40,684 nucleotides of DNA from positions 1 through 40,684 of the forward strand of contig JAZQNN010000050.1 in assembly GCA_045627365.1 (NCBI GenBank), read 5' to 3'. The notes below the pieces were generated by a model. That model searched no databases, was not told the origin of the DNA, and was given only the letters and a program-made list of their open reading frames with translations. Source of the stretch: RGIG5612 sp045627365. Lineage in GTDB: Bacteria; Bacillota; Clostridia; Lachnospirales; Lachnospiraceae. A program made the translations under genes and the position numbers. Of the stretch, positions 30,357 to 39,821 are shown one piece after another; the first letter of the stretch is position 1, and every line of letters begins with the position of its first letter.

Positions 30357-31289
30357 TCACTTTTTGGTCTTTTCTCCCGCCATTATGCTGATGGCGCGGC
30401 AGTTATTAACAACAGTTACTTTTTCGCAGGTTCCGGCATCCTCGCCGTCAACTACCCACTGAACAGGCCCATTATCCGAGACAAATTCCACATGTGAAGC
30501 CTTGAATCTGAAAACAAGGTCATCCGGTGAGCCGACTTTGGCTGCTCCCTTTGCCGAAAGCACTCCGTTTACGATCTTGCAGAACGCGCCGAGATCCTTC
30601 GGCCTCTTGATAAGTATCACTTCGAACTGACCGTCCTGAAGATCTATATCCCGGCCCATGATGCCCTCAAATCCGCCGACCGAGACTGCGTTTGCCACCA
30701 TGCCGAGAAGATAATCACCTTCGAAGCTCTGCCCGTCCGCATTGATAGTAAGCCTGCTTGATGTCATCTTGATGAGCTGTTTTATGCCTTCTCCGATATA
30801 TGCGGCACGTCCGAAGACTTTCTTAAGATCCTGCGGCGTGAAGCATGAAACCGCGGAAAGATTGCCGAACGAGGCAACATAAGCAAAACTCTTATCATCA
30901 TTAAAGCTTCCGATATCAGTGGCAAACTTGCTGCCGCTCACCGCGATCTGCGCCGCTTTCTTAATGTCCATCGGCAAATTGTAGCTTCGCCTGGTGTCAT
31001 TTGTTGATCCTGCAGGGATCAGGCCGACAGCCGGCCTCTGCTCAGCATCAAGCTGCATAAGCCCGGATACGACCTCGTTCAGCGTTCCGTCGCCGCCTGC
31101 GCACACAAGGAGCTCATAGTCAGCACCTTCCGCAGCGGCCTTGTCGCGGCCATCGAGGCGTTTTTCGGTGCGGTAAACATCAGCTTCATAGCCTGCCGCC
31201 CTGAAAGTATCAAGTATCTCGTCAAGATGTGAGGCGATGACGCCTTTGCCGGAATTAGGGTTGTAAATAAACAGCAGTTTCTTCATCAT
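30357..31289 (-). CDS. Lipid kinase, diacylglycerol kinase catalytic-domain family (YegS/DgkB-like)
   Basis: 310-residue soluble kinase that phosphorylates diacylglycerol or a related lipid at the membrane face. It begins KLLFIYNPNSGKG, the usual first strand, then GGDGTLNEV at 65-73 binds ATP, and IPAGSTNDTRRSYNLP follows. The C-terminal beta domain contains WVVDGEDAG. Full family length. The start overlaps the aminopeptidase stop by four bases. In the same cluster as glpK it could recycle glycerolipid intermediates; that is inference. Confidence 0.9.
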   Translation of the reverse strand: MMKKLLFIYNPNSGKGVIASHLDEILDTFRAAGYEADVYRTEKRLDGRDKAAAEGADYELLVCAGGDGTLNEVVSGLMQLDAEQRPAVGLIPAGSTNDTRRSYNLPMDIKKAAQIAVSGSKFATDIGSFNDDKSFAYVASFGNLSAVSCFTPQDLKKVFGRAAYIGEGIKQLIKMTSSRLTINADGQSFEGDYLLGMVANAVSVGGFEGIMGRDIDLQDGQFEVILIKRPKDLGAFCKIVNGVLSAKGAAKVGSPDDLVFRFKASHVEFVSDNGPVQWVVDGEDAGTCEKVTVVNNCRAISIMAGEKTKK

Positions 31290-33172
31290 ATCTGACGGGT
31301 GTACTCCTTAAGCCACTGAGCCGTCTCCTCGTCAAGGAGCGGTGAAACCTTCTCGTATACGTTCCTGTGATACTCGTTGAGGTTCTTGATGTCCTCTTTG
31401 GTCAGGTACTTTTTGTCGATTCCGTCAAGGTCTACAGGGATCCATGTCAGATTCTCGAAGCACAGGAATTCGCCCTCGTCGGTGTCCTTCCAGTGGCGGC
31501 ACAGGAGTTCGTTTTCCGTACGGACACCGAATTTGCCCTCGCGGTAAATGCCCGGCTCATCCGTTACGATCATGCCCTCTTCAAAATAAGCTGTATGTTT
31601 GTCTCTTAAATGATAGCTGATATTGTGCGGTCCCTCATGGACATTGAGCATATGTCCTACGCCGTGTCCGGTTCCGTGATTGTAATCCATTCCGTAATTC
31701 CACAGCGGCTGGCGTGCGATTATATCCAGATTCTCGCCGGAGCATCCCTTCTGGAATTTCACATTGAGAAGTCTCAGCATAGCAGCCGCAACAAGCGTGA
31801 ATGCCTGCTTGAACTCATCTGTTACAGGGCCCAGAACAAAGGTTCTTGTGATGTCCGTGGTGCCGTCCATATACTGGCATCCGGAGTCTACAAGGAGCAT
31901 GTTGTCGGCGCGGATCTCGCTGAAATTGTCAGGCTTAGCCTCGTAATGAACGATGGCGCCGTTTGTCGAATAGCCCGCAATCGTGTCAAATGAAAGCTCG
32001 ATATAATCCGGATCTTCCTTTCTCAGTGCCGTCAGATACTCATCTGCTGTCAGCTCGTTCAGATTGCTGCCGTCAGTATACTTAAGGAAGGGTGCTCCGC
32101 CGTCCTCAGCCTTGCCTGATGCCAAAGCCTCAGCCGAACGGTCTTTGAGCCATTTCATGAAACGGCATAAAACTGCGCTGTCCCTGAGAAGCGCGTCTCT
32201 TGCGTGAGACTGCTCTGTTTCGTTTTTAACGCCCTTCATTGCGGTAGATGGATTGGAAATGTTCTTGATCGTAAATCCGGCGTTTTTGAAGAAGCTGGTG
32301 ATGTTGTAGCTCATGCAGCCTTCGTCCTGAAGGATCACAGAGCGTGTGCCGTCATCTGTGTTAAGGCAGGTCTTTGTGTATACGCCAAGTCCTACGCCCT
32401 GATCTTTAAGATAAGCGGCAACATCGGCGCTTACCGCATCCTTGCCTGCATACAGTACGGCCTTGTCCTTAGTGATCTCAGCGTATGCGAAAACGACCGG
32501 ATTGCACGGAACATCATTGGCTCTGATGTTGAATATCCATGCGATATCGTCGAGCGAGTTGATTATGTGACGGTAATCAGCCCCGTCGGCTTCTTCTTCA
32601 AGTTTCGCCCTGATCCTGGCAAGTTTTGATGTGCAGGACTCGCCTGTGTATTTCTCATCATATGACCAGACAGGCGTAAATTCCTGCTCAGGTCTGTCCG
32701 TCCAGACCTGATCGACCAGGTCTTTGTCGCATTTTACAGTTACGGTGCCGCACTTCTTTTCGATCTTCTCGATGAAGCGTCCTGCCATGGCAGAATTAAC
32801 AACAGCTCCGTCAAAACCGAATGCTAAGGCACCATCTTTCTGAAGAGCTTTGGCCATCTCATCTGCTATAAGATCAGCCGGAAGAGGTACGCCCTTGTAG
32901 CCCCATTTCATAAGTGTCAGACAAGTACCCTCGATCTGTTTTGCTCCCTGAATGAAATAACGTCCGTCAACGTATATCCATGCATTTTCCTGAGTTACAA
33001 CGATCTGGCCGGCTGATCCGGTAAATCCGCTCAGGAAAGAAATGCAGTTAAAATGCGCTGCTACATATTCGCTTGAGTGACAGTCATCCATCGGAACAAA
33101 ATAAACTCCGATCCCTTCTTTGGCCATCAGTCCGCGCAGTTCATTGATTCTCTGTGTGTAAATATTCTCCAT
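31286..33172 (-). CDS. Aminopeptidase P (M24B metallopeptidase)
   Basis: 628-residue cytosolic enzyme that cleaves the first residue of peptides with proline in second place. It has the three-domain layout of the long eukaryote-like Xaa-Pro aminopeptidases: two creatinase N domains, then the pita-bread catalytic domain. Metal ligands are D429 (LLVDSG), D440 (GTTDITR), H503 (GTGHGVGH), E539 (TDEPG) and E553 (RTENE), all present. A GGAGG site lies inside the end of glpK, and the gene starts three bases after the glpK stop. Confidence 0.94.
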   Translation of the reverse strand: MENIYTQRINELRGLMAKEGIGVYFVPMDDCHSSEYVAAHFNCISFLSGFTGSAGQIVVTQENAWIYVDGRYFIQGAKQIEGTCLTLMKWGYKGVPLPADLIADEMAKALQKDGALAFGFDGAVVNSAMAGRFIEKIEKKCGTVTVKCDKDLVDQVWTDRPEQEFTPVWSYDEKYTGESCTSKLARIRAKLEEEADGADYRHIINSLDDIAWIFNIRANDVPCNPVVFAYAEITKDKAVLYAGKDAVSADVAAYLKDQGVGLGVYTKTCLNTDDGTRSVILQDEGCMSYNITSFFKNAGFTIKNISNPSTAMKGVKNETEQSHARDALLRDSAVLCRFMKWLKDRSAEALASGKAEDGGAPFLKYTDGSNLNELTADEYLTALRKEDPDYIELSFDTIAGYSTNGAIVHYEAKPDNFSEIRADNMLLVDSGCQYMDGTTDITRTFVLGPVTDEFKQAFTLVAAAMLRLLNVKFQKGCSGENLDIIARQPLWNYGMDYNHGTGHGVGHMLNVHEGPHNISYHLRDKHTAYFEEGMIVTDEPGIYREGKFGVRTENELLCRHWKDTDEGEFLCFENLTWIPVDLDGIDKKYLTKEDIKNLNEYHRNVYEKVSPLLDEETAQWLKEYTRQI

Positions 33173-33175
33173 CTA

Positions 33176-34672
33176 TTATTCCTCCTCGGTCCAGCAGGCG
33201 GCTGTCCTGACCGCCCTGTGCCATCCCTTTATTTTTTCAGTTCTGATCTCTACAGCCATCTGCGGCTCAAATATCGTCTCTCCCTCTGTATCTTCCAGAA
33301 GTTCCGCCTCATCCCGCCAGAAGCCCTCCGTCAGGCCTGCAAGGTAAGCTGCGCCGAGCGCGGTATTTTCAAGCATGCCCGGTCTGCGGATAGTCGCTGC
33401 CGTGATGTCGGACTGGAACTGCATCAGCAAATTGTTGGCTGCAGCCCCACCGTCAACATTGAGTGCTTTCATCTTCTGGCCAAGATCCGCTTCCATCGCT
33501 TTGATAACGTCGTCTGACTGATAAGCTATGGATTCAAGTGCCGCGCGTATGAGTTGATTTTTGCCGAATCCTCTGGTCATTCCGACCATGGTCCCGCGCA
33601 TGTCCTGATTCCAATAAGGCGCTCCGATTCCGGTAAATGCAGGCACAAGATATACGCCCGCGGTGTCCTCCACCTGAGATGCGGCCCATTCGGATTCAGA
33701 CGCTGAGTCGATGACCTTAAGCTCGTCCCTTAGCCATTTGATGACAGCTCCTCCGATAAAAACGCTGCCCTCAAGCACGTAATCAACATTATCACTTCTT
33801 CCTGCCGCGATCGTAGTTACAAGACCGTTACGGGATTCGATTGCTTCTTTTCCTGTGTTCATAAGCAGGAAGCAGCCTGTTCCGTATGTATTCTTAACAT
33901 CGCCTTTATGCCAGCAGCCAAGGCCGAAAAGCGACGACTGCTGATCGCCGGCTACGCCTGAAATAGGAAGGCTCTTTCCGAAAAGCCCTTCCCTGGTCAT
34001 TCCGAATCTGTATCCCGACGGATGGACCTTGGGGAGCATCGATTTCGGAATGCCGAAAAGCTCAAGAAGCTCATCGTCCCACCTAAGCTCGTGGATGTTA
34101 TATATCATTGTCCTGGAGGCATTGGTGTAATCAGTTGCGTGAATGCTTCCGCCCGAAAGATTCCACATCAGCCATGAATCGACCGTTCCGAACGCAAGAC
34201 TGCCCTCGTCAGCTGCCTGTCTGGCTCCCGGGACGTTGTCAAGGATCCATTTGATCTTTGACGCGCTGAAATACGCGTCCGGCTGAAGACCTGTCCTGGC
34301 CTTGATCATAGCTTTCTCGTCTGCCGTCAGCGCGTCTATCATTGACGCGGTCCTTCTGCACTGCCAAACGATCGCGTTGTAAACAGGCTTTCCGGTCTTT
34401 CTGTCCCAGACGATGGTGCTCTCACGCTGATTGGTTATTCCTATTGCCGTGATCTGTTCCGGAGCTATGGAAAGATTCGAAAGCGCCTCCATGGCGACGC
34501 CTATCTGGCTTGACCAGATCTCCATGGGATTATGCTCGACCCAGCCCGGCTGAGGGAAAATCTGTTCAAACTCGCGCTGCTCCATCGAAACGATATTTCC
34601 TGATCTGTCAAAGATAATACACCTTGAACTGGTTGTTCCCTGGTCAAGTGCCATCACATATTGATCAGCCAT
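33176..34672 (-). CDS. glpK: Glycerol kinase
   Basis: 498-residue cytosolic enzyme making glycerol 3-phosphate from glycerol and ATP. FGGY-family features: MALDQGTTSSRCIIFD at the N terminus, EQIFPQPGWVEHNP, GITNQRESTIVWDRKTG, and the C-terminal ATP-binding GGAAANNLLMQFQ with DI. Full length and intact. A strong AAGGAGG precedes the ATG. A terminator lies just upstream, after smsB, yet no clear separate promoter is visible. Together with dhaKL in this window it suggests glycerol or ketotriose use. Confidence 0.96.
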   Translation of the reverse strand: MADQYVMALDQGTTSSRCIIFDRSGNIVSMEQREFEQIFPQPGWVEHNPMEIWSSQIGVAMEALSNLSIAPEQITAIGITNQRESTIVWDRKTGKPVYNAIVWQCRRTASMIDALTADEKAMIKARTGLQPDAYFSASKIKWILDNVPGARQAADEGSLAFGTVDSWLMWNLSGGSIHATDYTNASRTMIYNIHELRWDDELLELFGIPKSMLPKVHPSGYRFGMTREGLFGKSLPISGVAGDQQSSLFGLGCWHKGDVKNTYGTGCFLLMNTGKEAIESRNGLVTTIAAGRSDNVDYVLEGSVFIGGAVIKWLRDELKVIDSASESEWAASQVEDTAGVYLVPAFTGIGAPYWNQDMRGTMVGMTRGFGKNQLIRAALESIAYQSDDVIKAMEADLGQKMKALNVDGGAAANNLLMQFQSDITAATIRRPGMLENTALGAAYLAGLTEGFWRDEAELLEDTEGETIFEPQMAVEIRTEKIKGWHRAVRTAACWTEEE

Positions 34673-34693
34673 ATGAGCCTCCTTACATTAAAA

Positions 34694-34725
34694 TTTTTGC
34701 GCGGCTTTCTCCTGCCGCGCAAAAA
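34694..34725 (-). terminator. Terminator after smsB
   Basis: 12-bp stem TTTTTGCGCGGC/GCCGCGCAAAAA with an 8-base loop, then four T on minus. glpK expression may depend on partial read-through. Confidence 0.85.
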
Positions 34726-34729
34726 ACAT

Positions 34730-35650
34730 TTATCTTAAAAATCCCGCAATTATCTCCTGCTCTGCTTCTTCTTCGGAAAGGCCCAGAGTCATGAGTTTTA
34801 TCAGCTGCTCACCGGCGATCTTTCCGATGGCTGCCTCGTGAATAAGTGCCGCGTCAAGGTCATTGGCCACGATCTCCGGCTGAGCAACGATCTTCGCGTC
34901 GTCCATGATGATCGCGTCGCACTCTGTGTGTGAGGCACACGGTGCGTTTCCTGTTATACATGCCTTGAATGTCTGTGTTGACGAATCCTTGGCAACGGCC
35001 CTGCTGATCAGATCACAGCTTGAGCCCTCACCGTTAAGATCGACCGTAAACAAAGCATCAGCATGCTGAGAGCCGTGAGTCATTACTTTGTCTTTGACTA
35101 CGAGCTTGGCTCCCGGGCCCTTGAGGACGCCCCTGGTATCGCGCACTGTCGAGTCGATACCTTTGATCTGGGTCGTCTCCATCTCGATATATCCGCCCTC
35201 TTCGACCTCTACGATCGTGGTAGGATTCATAACATTTGTGCCGTTGCCGTCGCCTGCTCCGTAGTGCTTCTCAAAATAACGCACGCGTGCGTTCTTTCCG
35301 ACATGGAAAGTATGTATTCCGTCATGTCTGCTTTCCTGGTCACCGCAGTTGTGAATGCCGCAGCCGGCGATGATAGACACGTCGCAATCCTCACCGATGT
35401 AAAAATCATTGTAAACGAGATCCTTAAGTCCGCTCTCGCTGATAATTACCGGAATATGCACGCTTTCCTTCTTGGTGCCGGGTTTGATGATTATGTCGAT
35501 TCCCGGTTTGTCTGTCTTGGAAACGATATCTATATTAGCGGTCGTCTGTCTTGATTCGGTCGCGCCGTTGGCACGGATGTTGTATGCTCCCTCCGGTACG
35601 TCATGGAGTCCGGCAACCTCTTCAAGCAAATCTGCCTGTATCTTGTCCAT
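34730..35650 (-). CDS. smsB: SmsB, SufB-like Fe-S scaffold of the minimal system
   Basis: 306 residues, shorter than SufB, forming the beta-helix scaffold that builds Fe-S clusters with its ATPase partner. It holds the SufB catalytic residues: C244 in HTECD and H271-E272 in LIHEAAIG. A cysteine-rich GCGIHNCG lies at 96-103. SufD usually lacks that cysteine, so SufB-like is preferred. Only smsC and smsB are present, with no SufS, SufU or SufD, the arrangement described as the minimal SMS system. It starts 14 bases after smsC. Confidence 0.88.
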   Translation of the reverse strand: MDKIQADLLEEVAGLHDVPEGAYNIRANGATESRQTTANIDIVSKTDKPGIDIIIKPGTKKESVHIPVIISESGLKDLVYNDFYIGEDCDVSIIAGCGIHNCGDQESRHDGIHTFHVGKNARVRYFEKHYGAGDGNGTNVMNPTTIVEVEEGGYIEMETTQIKGIDSTVRDTRGVLKGPGAKLVVKDKVMTHGSQHADALFTVDLNGEGSSCDLISRAVAKDSSTQTFKACITGNAPCASHTECDAIIMDDAKIVAQPEIVANDLDAALIHEAAIGKIAGEQLIKLMTLGLSEEEAEQEIIAGFLR

Positions 35651-35664
35651 AAATATAACCTCTG

Positions 35665-36381
35665 TTACTGGTAAAATCTGCAGCCTTCAGTTCCTTTAAG
35701 GAGCTCCGGCATAATGCTTCCCTTGTCACCTTTGGCAACGATAGCTCCGTCCTTCAGAACGACTATTTCGTCCGCTGTATTGAGTATTCGTTCCTGGTGG
35801 GAAATGATGACGATCGTGCGCTTTCGCTCTTCACGCATCTTCTCAAACACTTTGATGAGGTTTGAAAAGCTCCAAAGATCGATACCTGCCTCCGGTTCGT
35901 CAAGCACTGAAAGATCGGTATCTCTTGCAAGAAGCGTTGCGATCTCGATCCTTTTGATCTCTCCGCCTGAAAGGCTTCCGTCCAGATCACGGTTGATGTA
36001 ATCTCTTGCGCAAAGCCCCACGGATGAAAGATACTCGCATGCCTTGGCAAGACCTGCATCCTTGCCTGCTGCCATGGTAAGCACATCCTTTACCTTGATG
36101 CCTTTGAATCTTACCGGTTGCTGGAACGCAAAGCTTATTCCCTTATTGGCTCTGTCTGAAATGCTCATATCGGTGATGTCTTCGCCGTTGTAGAATATCC
36201 TGCCGGCGGTCGGTTTATATATCCCGACGATGAGCTTGGCAAGGGTCGATTTGCCGCTGCCGTTCGGGCCGGTTATCGCAACAAACTGTCCGTCATCGAT
36301 AACGAGGCTCAGATCTTTGATTATTTCTTTGTGTATATCACCTTCGTTTACTTCGAAGGAAATGTTCTTTAACTCAAGCAT
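35665..36381 (-). CDS. smsC: SmsC, SufC-like ATPase of the minimal Fe-S system
   Basis: 238-residue ABC-type ATPase that powers shape changes of the SmsB scaffold in the cytosol; it is not a transporter. Walker A is GPNGSGKST at 38-46, the signature LSGGEIKRIEIATLL follows, and Walker B is LSVLDEPEAGIDLWSF. The DEPEAGID ending and the Q-loop context FAFQQPVRFKGI mark SufC rather than importer ATPases. It is followed directly by smsB. Confidence 0.9.
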   Translation of the reverse strand: MLELKNISFEVNEGDIHKEIIKDLSLVIDDGQFVAITGPNGSGKSTLAKLIVGIYKPTAGRIFYNGEDITDMSISDRANKGISFAFQQPVRFKGIKVKDVLTMAAGKDAGLAKACEYLSSVGLCARDYINRDLDGSLSGGEIKRIEIATLLARDTDLSVLDEPEAGIDLWSFSNLIKVFEKMREERKRTIVIISHQERILNTADEIVVLKDGAIVAKGDKGSIMPELLKGTEGCRFYQ

Positions 36382-36402
36382 TGTAACTCTCTGATTTTTA
36401 TC

Positions 36403-36425
36403 AGGCCGCGCTGCGTGCGCGGCCT
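36403..36425 (-). terminator. GC-rich hairpin after asnS
   Basis: Perfect 9-bp stem AGGCCGCGC/GCGCGGCCT with a 5-base loop. On minus it is followed by GATAAAAATC, a poor T run, so some read-through into smsCB is likely. Confidence 0.6.
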
Positions 36426-36431
36426 ATTTTC

Positions 36432-37820
36432 TTATACTAACTTGCCGGCGCACCTTGGATAAAGCTCTACGTCACGGATGTTGCTGATGCCGGTCACATA
36501 CATGATCAGGCGCTCAAAGCCAAGTCCGAATCCGGCATGTTTAACGGAACCGTATCTGCGCAGATCCATGTAATTCTTGTACATGGCCTCGTCCATTCCG
36601 GCTTCCCTGATACGGGCTGCGAGAAGTTCTTTTCTTTCCTCTCTCTGGCTTCCGCCGATAAGCTCGCCGACGCCCGGAACCAGCATATCAGCTGCTGCAA
36701 CGGTCTTGCCGTCATCATTCAGACGCATATAGAAAGCTTTGATCTCCTTCGGGTAATCCGTTACGAAGGTCGGTTTGCCGAAGATCTTCTCGGTAAGGTA
36801 TCTCTCGTGCTCGGTCTGAAGATCGATTCCCCAGTATACCTTGTATTCAAACTCGTCGTTGTGCTCTTCAAGGATCTTTACGGCGTCCGTGTAGGATACA
36901 CGTACGAAATCACTGCTGATCAGTCCCTCGAGCCTCTCGATAAGGCCTTTGTCGTAGAATTTGTTAAAGAACTGCATCTCGTCCGGGCAATTCTCAAGCA
37001 GATATTTGACTACGTACTTGATCATGGCCTCGGCGGTGTCCATATCGTCGTTAAGATCGGCAAATGCCATCTCCGGCTCAAGCATCCAGAATTCAGCCGC
37101 GTGGCGCTGAGTGTTGGAATTCTCTGCACGGAATGTCGGGCCGAACGTGTAAACCTTACCGAATGCAAGCGCGAAGCTCTCTGCCTCAAGCTGACCGGAA
37201 ACCGTAAGGTTCGTAGCGCATCCGAAGAAATCCTGTGAATAATCTACCGCACCGTCCTCTGTCAGAGGAGGGTCGATTGCCGGGAGAGTCGTTACGCGGA
37301 ACATCTCGCCTGCGCCTTCGCAGTCACTGCCTGTGATAAGCGGTGTGTGAACATATACAAAACCGTTCTCATTGAAGAACTTGTGAAGTGCATATGCTGC
37401 CTTGCTTCTTACGCGGAATACCGCGTTGAAGGTATTTGTACGTGAACGAAGATGCGGAATGGTCCTTAAGAACTCCAGGGAAGTTTTCTTCTTCTGAAGC
37501 GGATAATCCGCCTCGCAGTCTCCCTCGACTACGATCCGGTCTGCGTGGATCTCAAGCGGCTGCTTTGCCTCAGGTGTCAGCACAACGCGTCCGTAAACGT
37601 TTACTGAGCTTCCTACCGACAGATTGGCAAGTTCCTTGAAATTGTCGAACTTTGCAGCGTCAATGATGATCTGCAGATTGCCGAAGCAGCTGCCATCGTT
37701 GATCTCAAGGAATCCGACATTTTTGGACTCTCTTGCGGTCTTGACCCATCCGCAAACTGTTATCTCGCTGCCATCTGCCGCACCGTTTTTGAATAAATCA
37801 ATAATTACTGTACGTTTCAT
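36432..37820 (-). CDS. asnS: Asparaginyl-tRNA synthetase
   Basis: 462-residue class IIb synthetase that charges tRNA-Asn directly. An OB-fold anticodon-binding domain (about 15-105, EITVCGWVKTARESKNVGF) precedes the catalytic core with motif 2 FGPTFRAENSNTQRHAAEFW and motif 3 GFGLGFERLIMYVTG. Full length for the family. It starts 12 bases after the sodium symporter gene and probably shares its transcript. GAGGCG serves as RBS. Confidence 0.96.
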   Translation of the reverse strand: MKRTVIIDLFKNGAADGSEITVCGWVKTARESKNVGFLEINDGSCFGNLQIIIDAAKFDNFKELANLSVGSSVNVYGRVVLTPEAKQPLEIHADRIVVEGDCEADYPLQKKKTSLEFLRTIPHLRSRTNTFNAVFRVRSKAAYALHKFFNENGFVYVHTPLITGSDCEGAGEMFRVTTLPAIDPPLTEDGAVDYSQDFFGCATNLTVSGQLEAESFALAFGKVYTFGPTFRAENSNTQRHAAEFWMLEPEMAFADLNDDMDTAEAMIKYVVKYLLENCPDEMQFFNKFYDKGLIERLEGLISSDFVRVSYTDAVKILEEHNDEFEYKVYWGIDLQTEHERYLTEKIFGKPTFVTDYPKEIKAFYMRLNDDGKTVAAADMLVPGVGELIGGSQREERKELLAARIREAGMDEAMYKNYMDLRRYGSVKHAGFGLGFERLIMYVTGISNIRDVELYPRCAGKLV

Positions 37821-37832
37821 TTTGCGCCTCTT

Positions 37833-39200
37833 TTATTTGAACGGGAAGCTGATGATTCCCATGATGAAAACGAAAAGAATGAATATCGGAAGGACGTACT
37901 TGATATACGGTTTCATCCATCCGCGGACTTTCCAGCCATTGCCCTGGTTGGCTTCAGCTTCGAATTTGTCCCAGCCCCAGCCGGCTTTCCATGTGGCAAA
38001 TACCACGAAGAACAGGCTTCCGAGAGGCAGCAGGATGTTGCTTACCAGGAAGTCTTCCAGATCGAGTATTCCGGTTCCCGCAGCAAACGGCACGAAGCCA
38101 GACCAGACATTGAATCCCAGTTCGCAAGGGATGCCCAGAATAAACAGAGCGATACCGCAGATAACTGAGGACTTGATGCGGCTCCAGCCGGTAATGTCTC
38201 TGATCATCGCCATGATGTTCTCAAATACTGCAAGAACAGTTGAGAATGCCGCAAATGTCATGAACAGGAACATCAGTGTTCCCCACAGGCGGCCGATGTT
38301 CATGTGGTTGAATACATTAGTCAGTGTGATGAACAGAAGTGGAGGGCCTGCATCCGGCTCAACTCCGTAAGTGTAGCATGCAGGGAAGATGATCAGGCCT
38401 GCGCAAATAGCTACGACGGTATCCAGAATAATAACATTAACAGACTCGCCGAGAAGTGAGCGGTCTTTGCCCAGATAACTTCCGAAGATCGCCATTGAGC
38501 CGATACCAAGGCTGAGTGTGAAGAACGCCTGGTTCATGGCGGCATTTATTGTTGTCCAGCTGACCTTAGAAAAATCAGGAAGGAGGTAGAACTTAAGTCC
38601 TTCTGAGGTGCCTTCCAGAGTAAGTGAATTAACTGCCAATGCGATCATCAGCACCAGAAGCGCCAGCATCATGTACTTGGTTACTTTCTCAAGACCGCCT
38701 TGAAGCTTGAATGAGCAGACAAGGCAACCTAATACAACAACGATCAGAATGTAGACCGCATTGCTCCAAGGGCTGCCTATTGCTTTTCCAAATGCTTCAC
38801 CGGCTGCTTCAGCTGTGTTGGCGCTGGAAAGTGCACCGGTCAGGAAATCAACAAAGTACTTGAGGATCCAGCCAGCAACAGTCAGGTAGTACATCATCAG
38901 TAAAACATTGCCTGCAAGTGATGCCCAGCCCTGCCAATGCCACTTCTGGCCTTCCTTCTCAAGAGGCTTGCACATGTAAACCGGGCTCTTTTGGGATGCT
39001 CTTCCCAGTGTGAACTCAACTGTCATTACAGGGATTCCGAAAAGGATCAGGAAAATAACATAAAAGAGCACAAATGCTCCGCCGCCGTTCTGTCCTGTAA
39101 GGAACGGGAATTTCCAAACATTGCCTACTCCGATTGCACATCCCGCACTCATCAGTATGAATCCGAGACGGCTTCCAAATTTTTCTCTTCCTTCTTTCAT
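37833..39200 (-). CDS. Neurotransmitter:sodium symporter family transporter
   Basis: 455-residue polytopic membrane protein of the NSS/SNF family, which brings in amino acids with Na+. The first helix shows SRLGFILMSAGCAIGVGNVW and then FPFLTGQNGGGAFVLFY, the unwound sodium and substrate site region. About eleven or twelve helices follow to the C terminus. The ATG at 39200 is preferred over the TTG at 39206. The substrate is unknown; sequence alone does not separate Leu, Trp, Tyr or other carriers. It leads asnS, and a palindrome lies in its leader. Confidence 0.92.
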   Translation of the reverse strand: MKEGREKFGSRLGFILMSAGCAIGVGNVWKFPFLTGQNGGGAFVLFYVIFLILFGIPVMTVEFTLGRASQKSPVYMCKPLEKEGQKWHWQGWASLAGNVLLMMYYLTVAGWILKYFVDFLTGALSSANTAEAAGEAFGKAIGSPWSNAVYILIVVVLGCLVCSFKLQGGLEKVTKYMMLALLVLMIALAVNSLTLEGTSEGLKFYLLPDFSKVSWTTINAAMNQAFFTLSLGIGSMAIFGSYLGKDRSLLGESVNVIILDTVVAICAGLIIFPACYTYGVEPDAGPPLLFITLTNVFNHMNIGRLWGTLMFLFMTFAAFSTVLAVFENIMAMIRDITGWSRIKSSVICGIALFILGIPCELGFNVWSGFVPFAAGTGILDLEDFLVSNILLPLGSLFFVVFATWKAGWGWDKFEAEANQGNGWKVRGWMKPYIKYVLPIFILFVFIMGIISFPFK

Positions 39201-39229
39201 AATCAACTCTTACTTTCTTATATTTCTAA

Positions 39230-39244
39230 ACCGATGTGATCGGT
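39230..39244. promoter_or_regulatory. Palindromic operator candidate before the symporter gene
   Basis: ACCGAT-GTG-ATCGGT, a perfect 6-bp inverted repeat just downstream of the predicted start of transcription, a usual place for repressor binding. Confidence 0.45.
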
Positions 39245-39254
39245 CAACCTATAA

Positions 39255-39283
39255 ATTTTAGCATATTTAATATATTTAAACAA
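39255..39283 (-). promoter_or_regulatory. Promoter of the symporter-asnS operon
   Basis: Extended -10 TGCTAAAAT (39255-39263) on minus, with TTGTTT (39278-39283) 17 bases upstream. It lies directly after the ispF stop. Confidence 0.55.
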
Positions 39284-39289
39284 GAGGTG

Positions 39290-39781
39290 CTATACCAGCA
39301 GGCACACTGCCATCGCCGAGATGCCTTCGCCCGTTCCCGTAAAACCAAGACCCTCCTCTGTGGTCGCCTTTACATTGACTGCGTCCGGTGCGATGAACTC
39401 TTCGTCCTTAGCGCCCTTAACGAGAGCTTCGCGGATATTTGCCTGCATTTGTTCGATAAACGGGCGCATCTTCGGTGCCTGAGCGACTACGGTCGCATCG
39501 ATGTTGGCCACTTTAAAGCCTTTCGCCGCAATCACAGTTGCGACCTTTTCCAGCAGAACCATACTGCTTATTCCGCAAAATGCCGGATCACTGTCCGGGA
39601 AAAGCAGGCCTATGTCTCCGCACCCTGCGGCCCCGAGCAAAGCGTCCATGACCGCATGCGTCAGAACGTCCGCGTCCGAATGACCCAGAAGTTCTTTCTC
39701 GTATGGGATCTCGACACCGCCAATGATCAGCCGGCGCCCTTCAGTCAGCCTGTGAACATCATATCCCTGACCAACGCGCAT
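39290..39781 (-). CDS. ispF: MECDP synthase
   Basis: 163-residue trimeric enzyme of the methylerythritol phosphate isoprenoid pathway, forming the 2,4-cyclodiphosphate and CMP. Zinc ligands D8 and H10 lie in GYDVHR, and a further histidine lies in GHSDADVLTHA. GDIGLLFPDSD and the C-terminal TTEEGLGFTGTGEGI are family marks. Complete. GGAG precedes the ATG. It is divergent from the hydrolase at the edge, across only 56 bases. Confidence 0.97.
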   Translation of the reverse strand: MRVGQGYDVHRLTEGRRLIIGGVEIPYEKELLGHSDADVLTHAVMDALLGAAGCGDIGLLFPDSDPAFCGISSMVLLEKVATVIAAKGFKVANIDATVVAQAPKMRPFIEQMQANIREALVKGAKDEEFIAPDAVNVKATTEEGLGFTGTGEGISAMAVCLLV

Positions 39782-39821
39782 AATGTTTCTCCGTTCGTAT
39801 TTATTATTTAATATTTACGTG

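Noticed and set aside
34730..35650. Reading the scaffold as SufD
   Set aside because: It keeps the SufB cysteine and His-Glu pair, and only one scaffold gene is present, so SmsB fits better.
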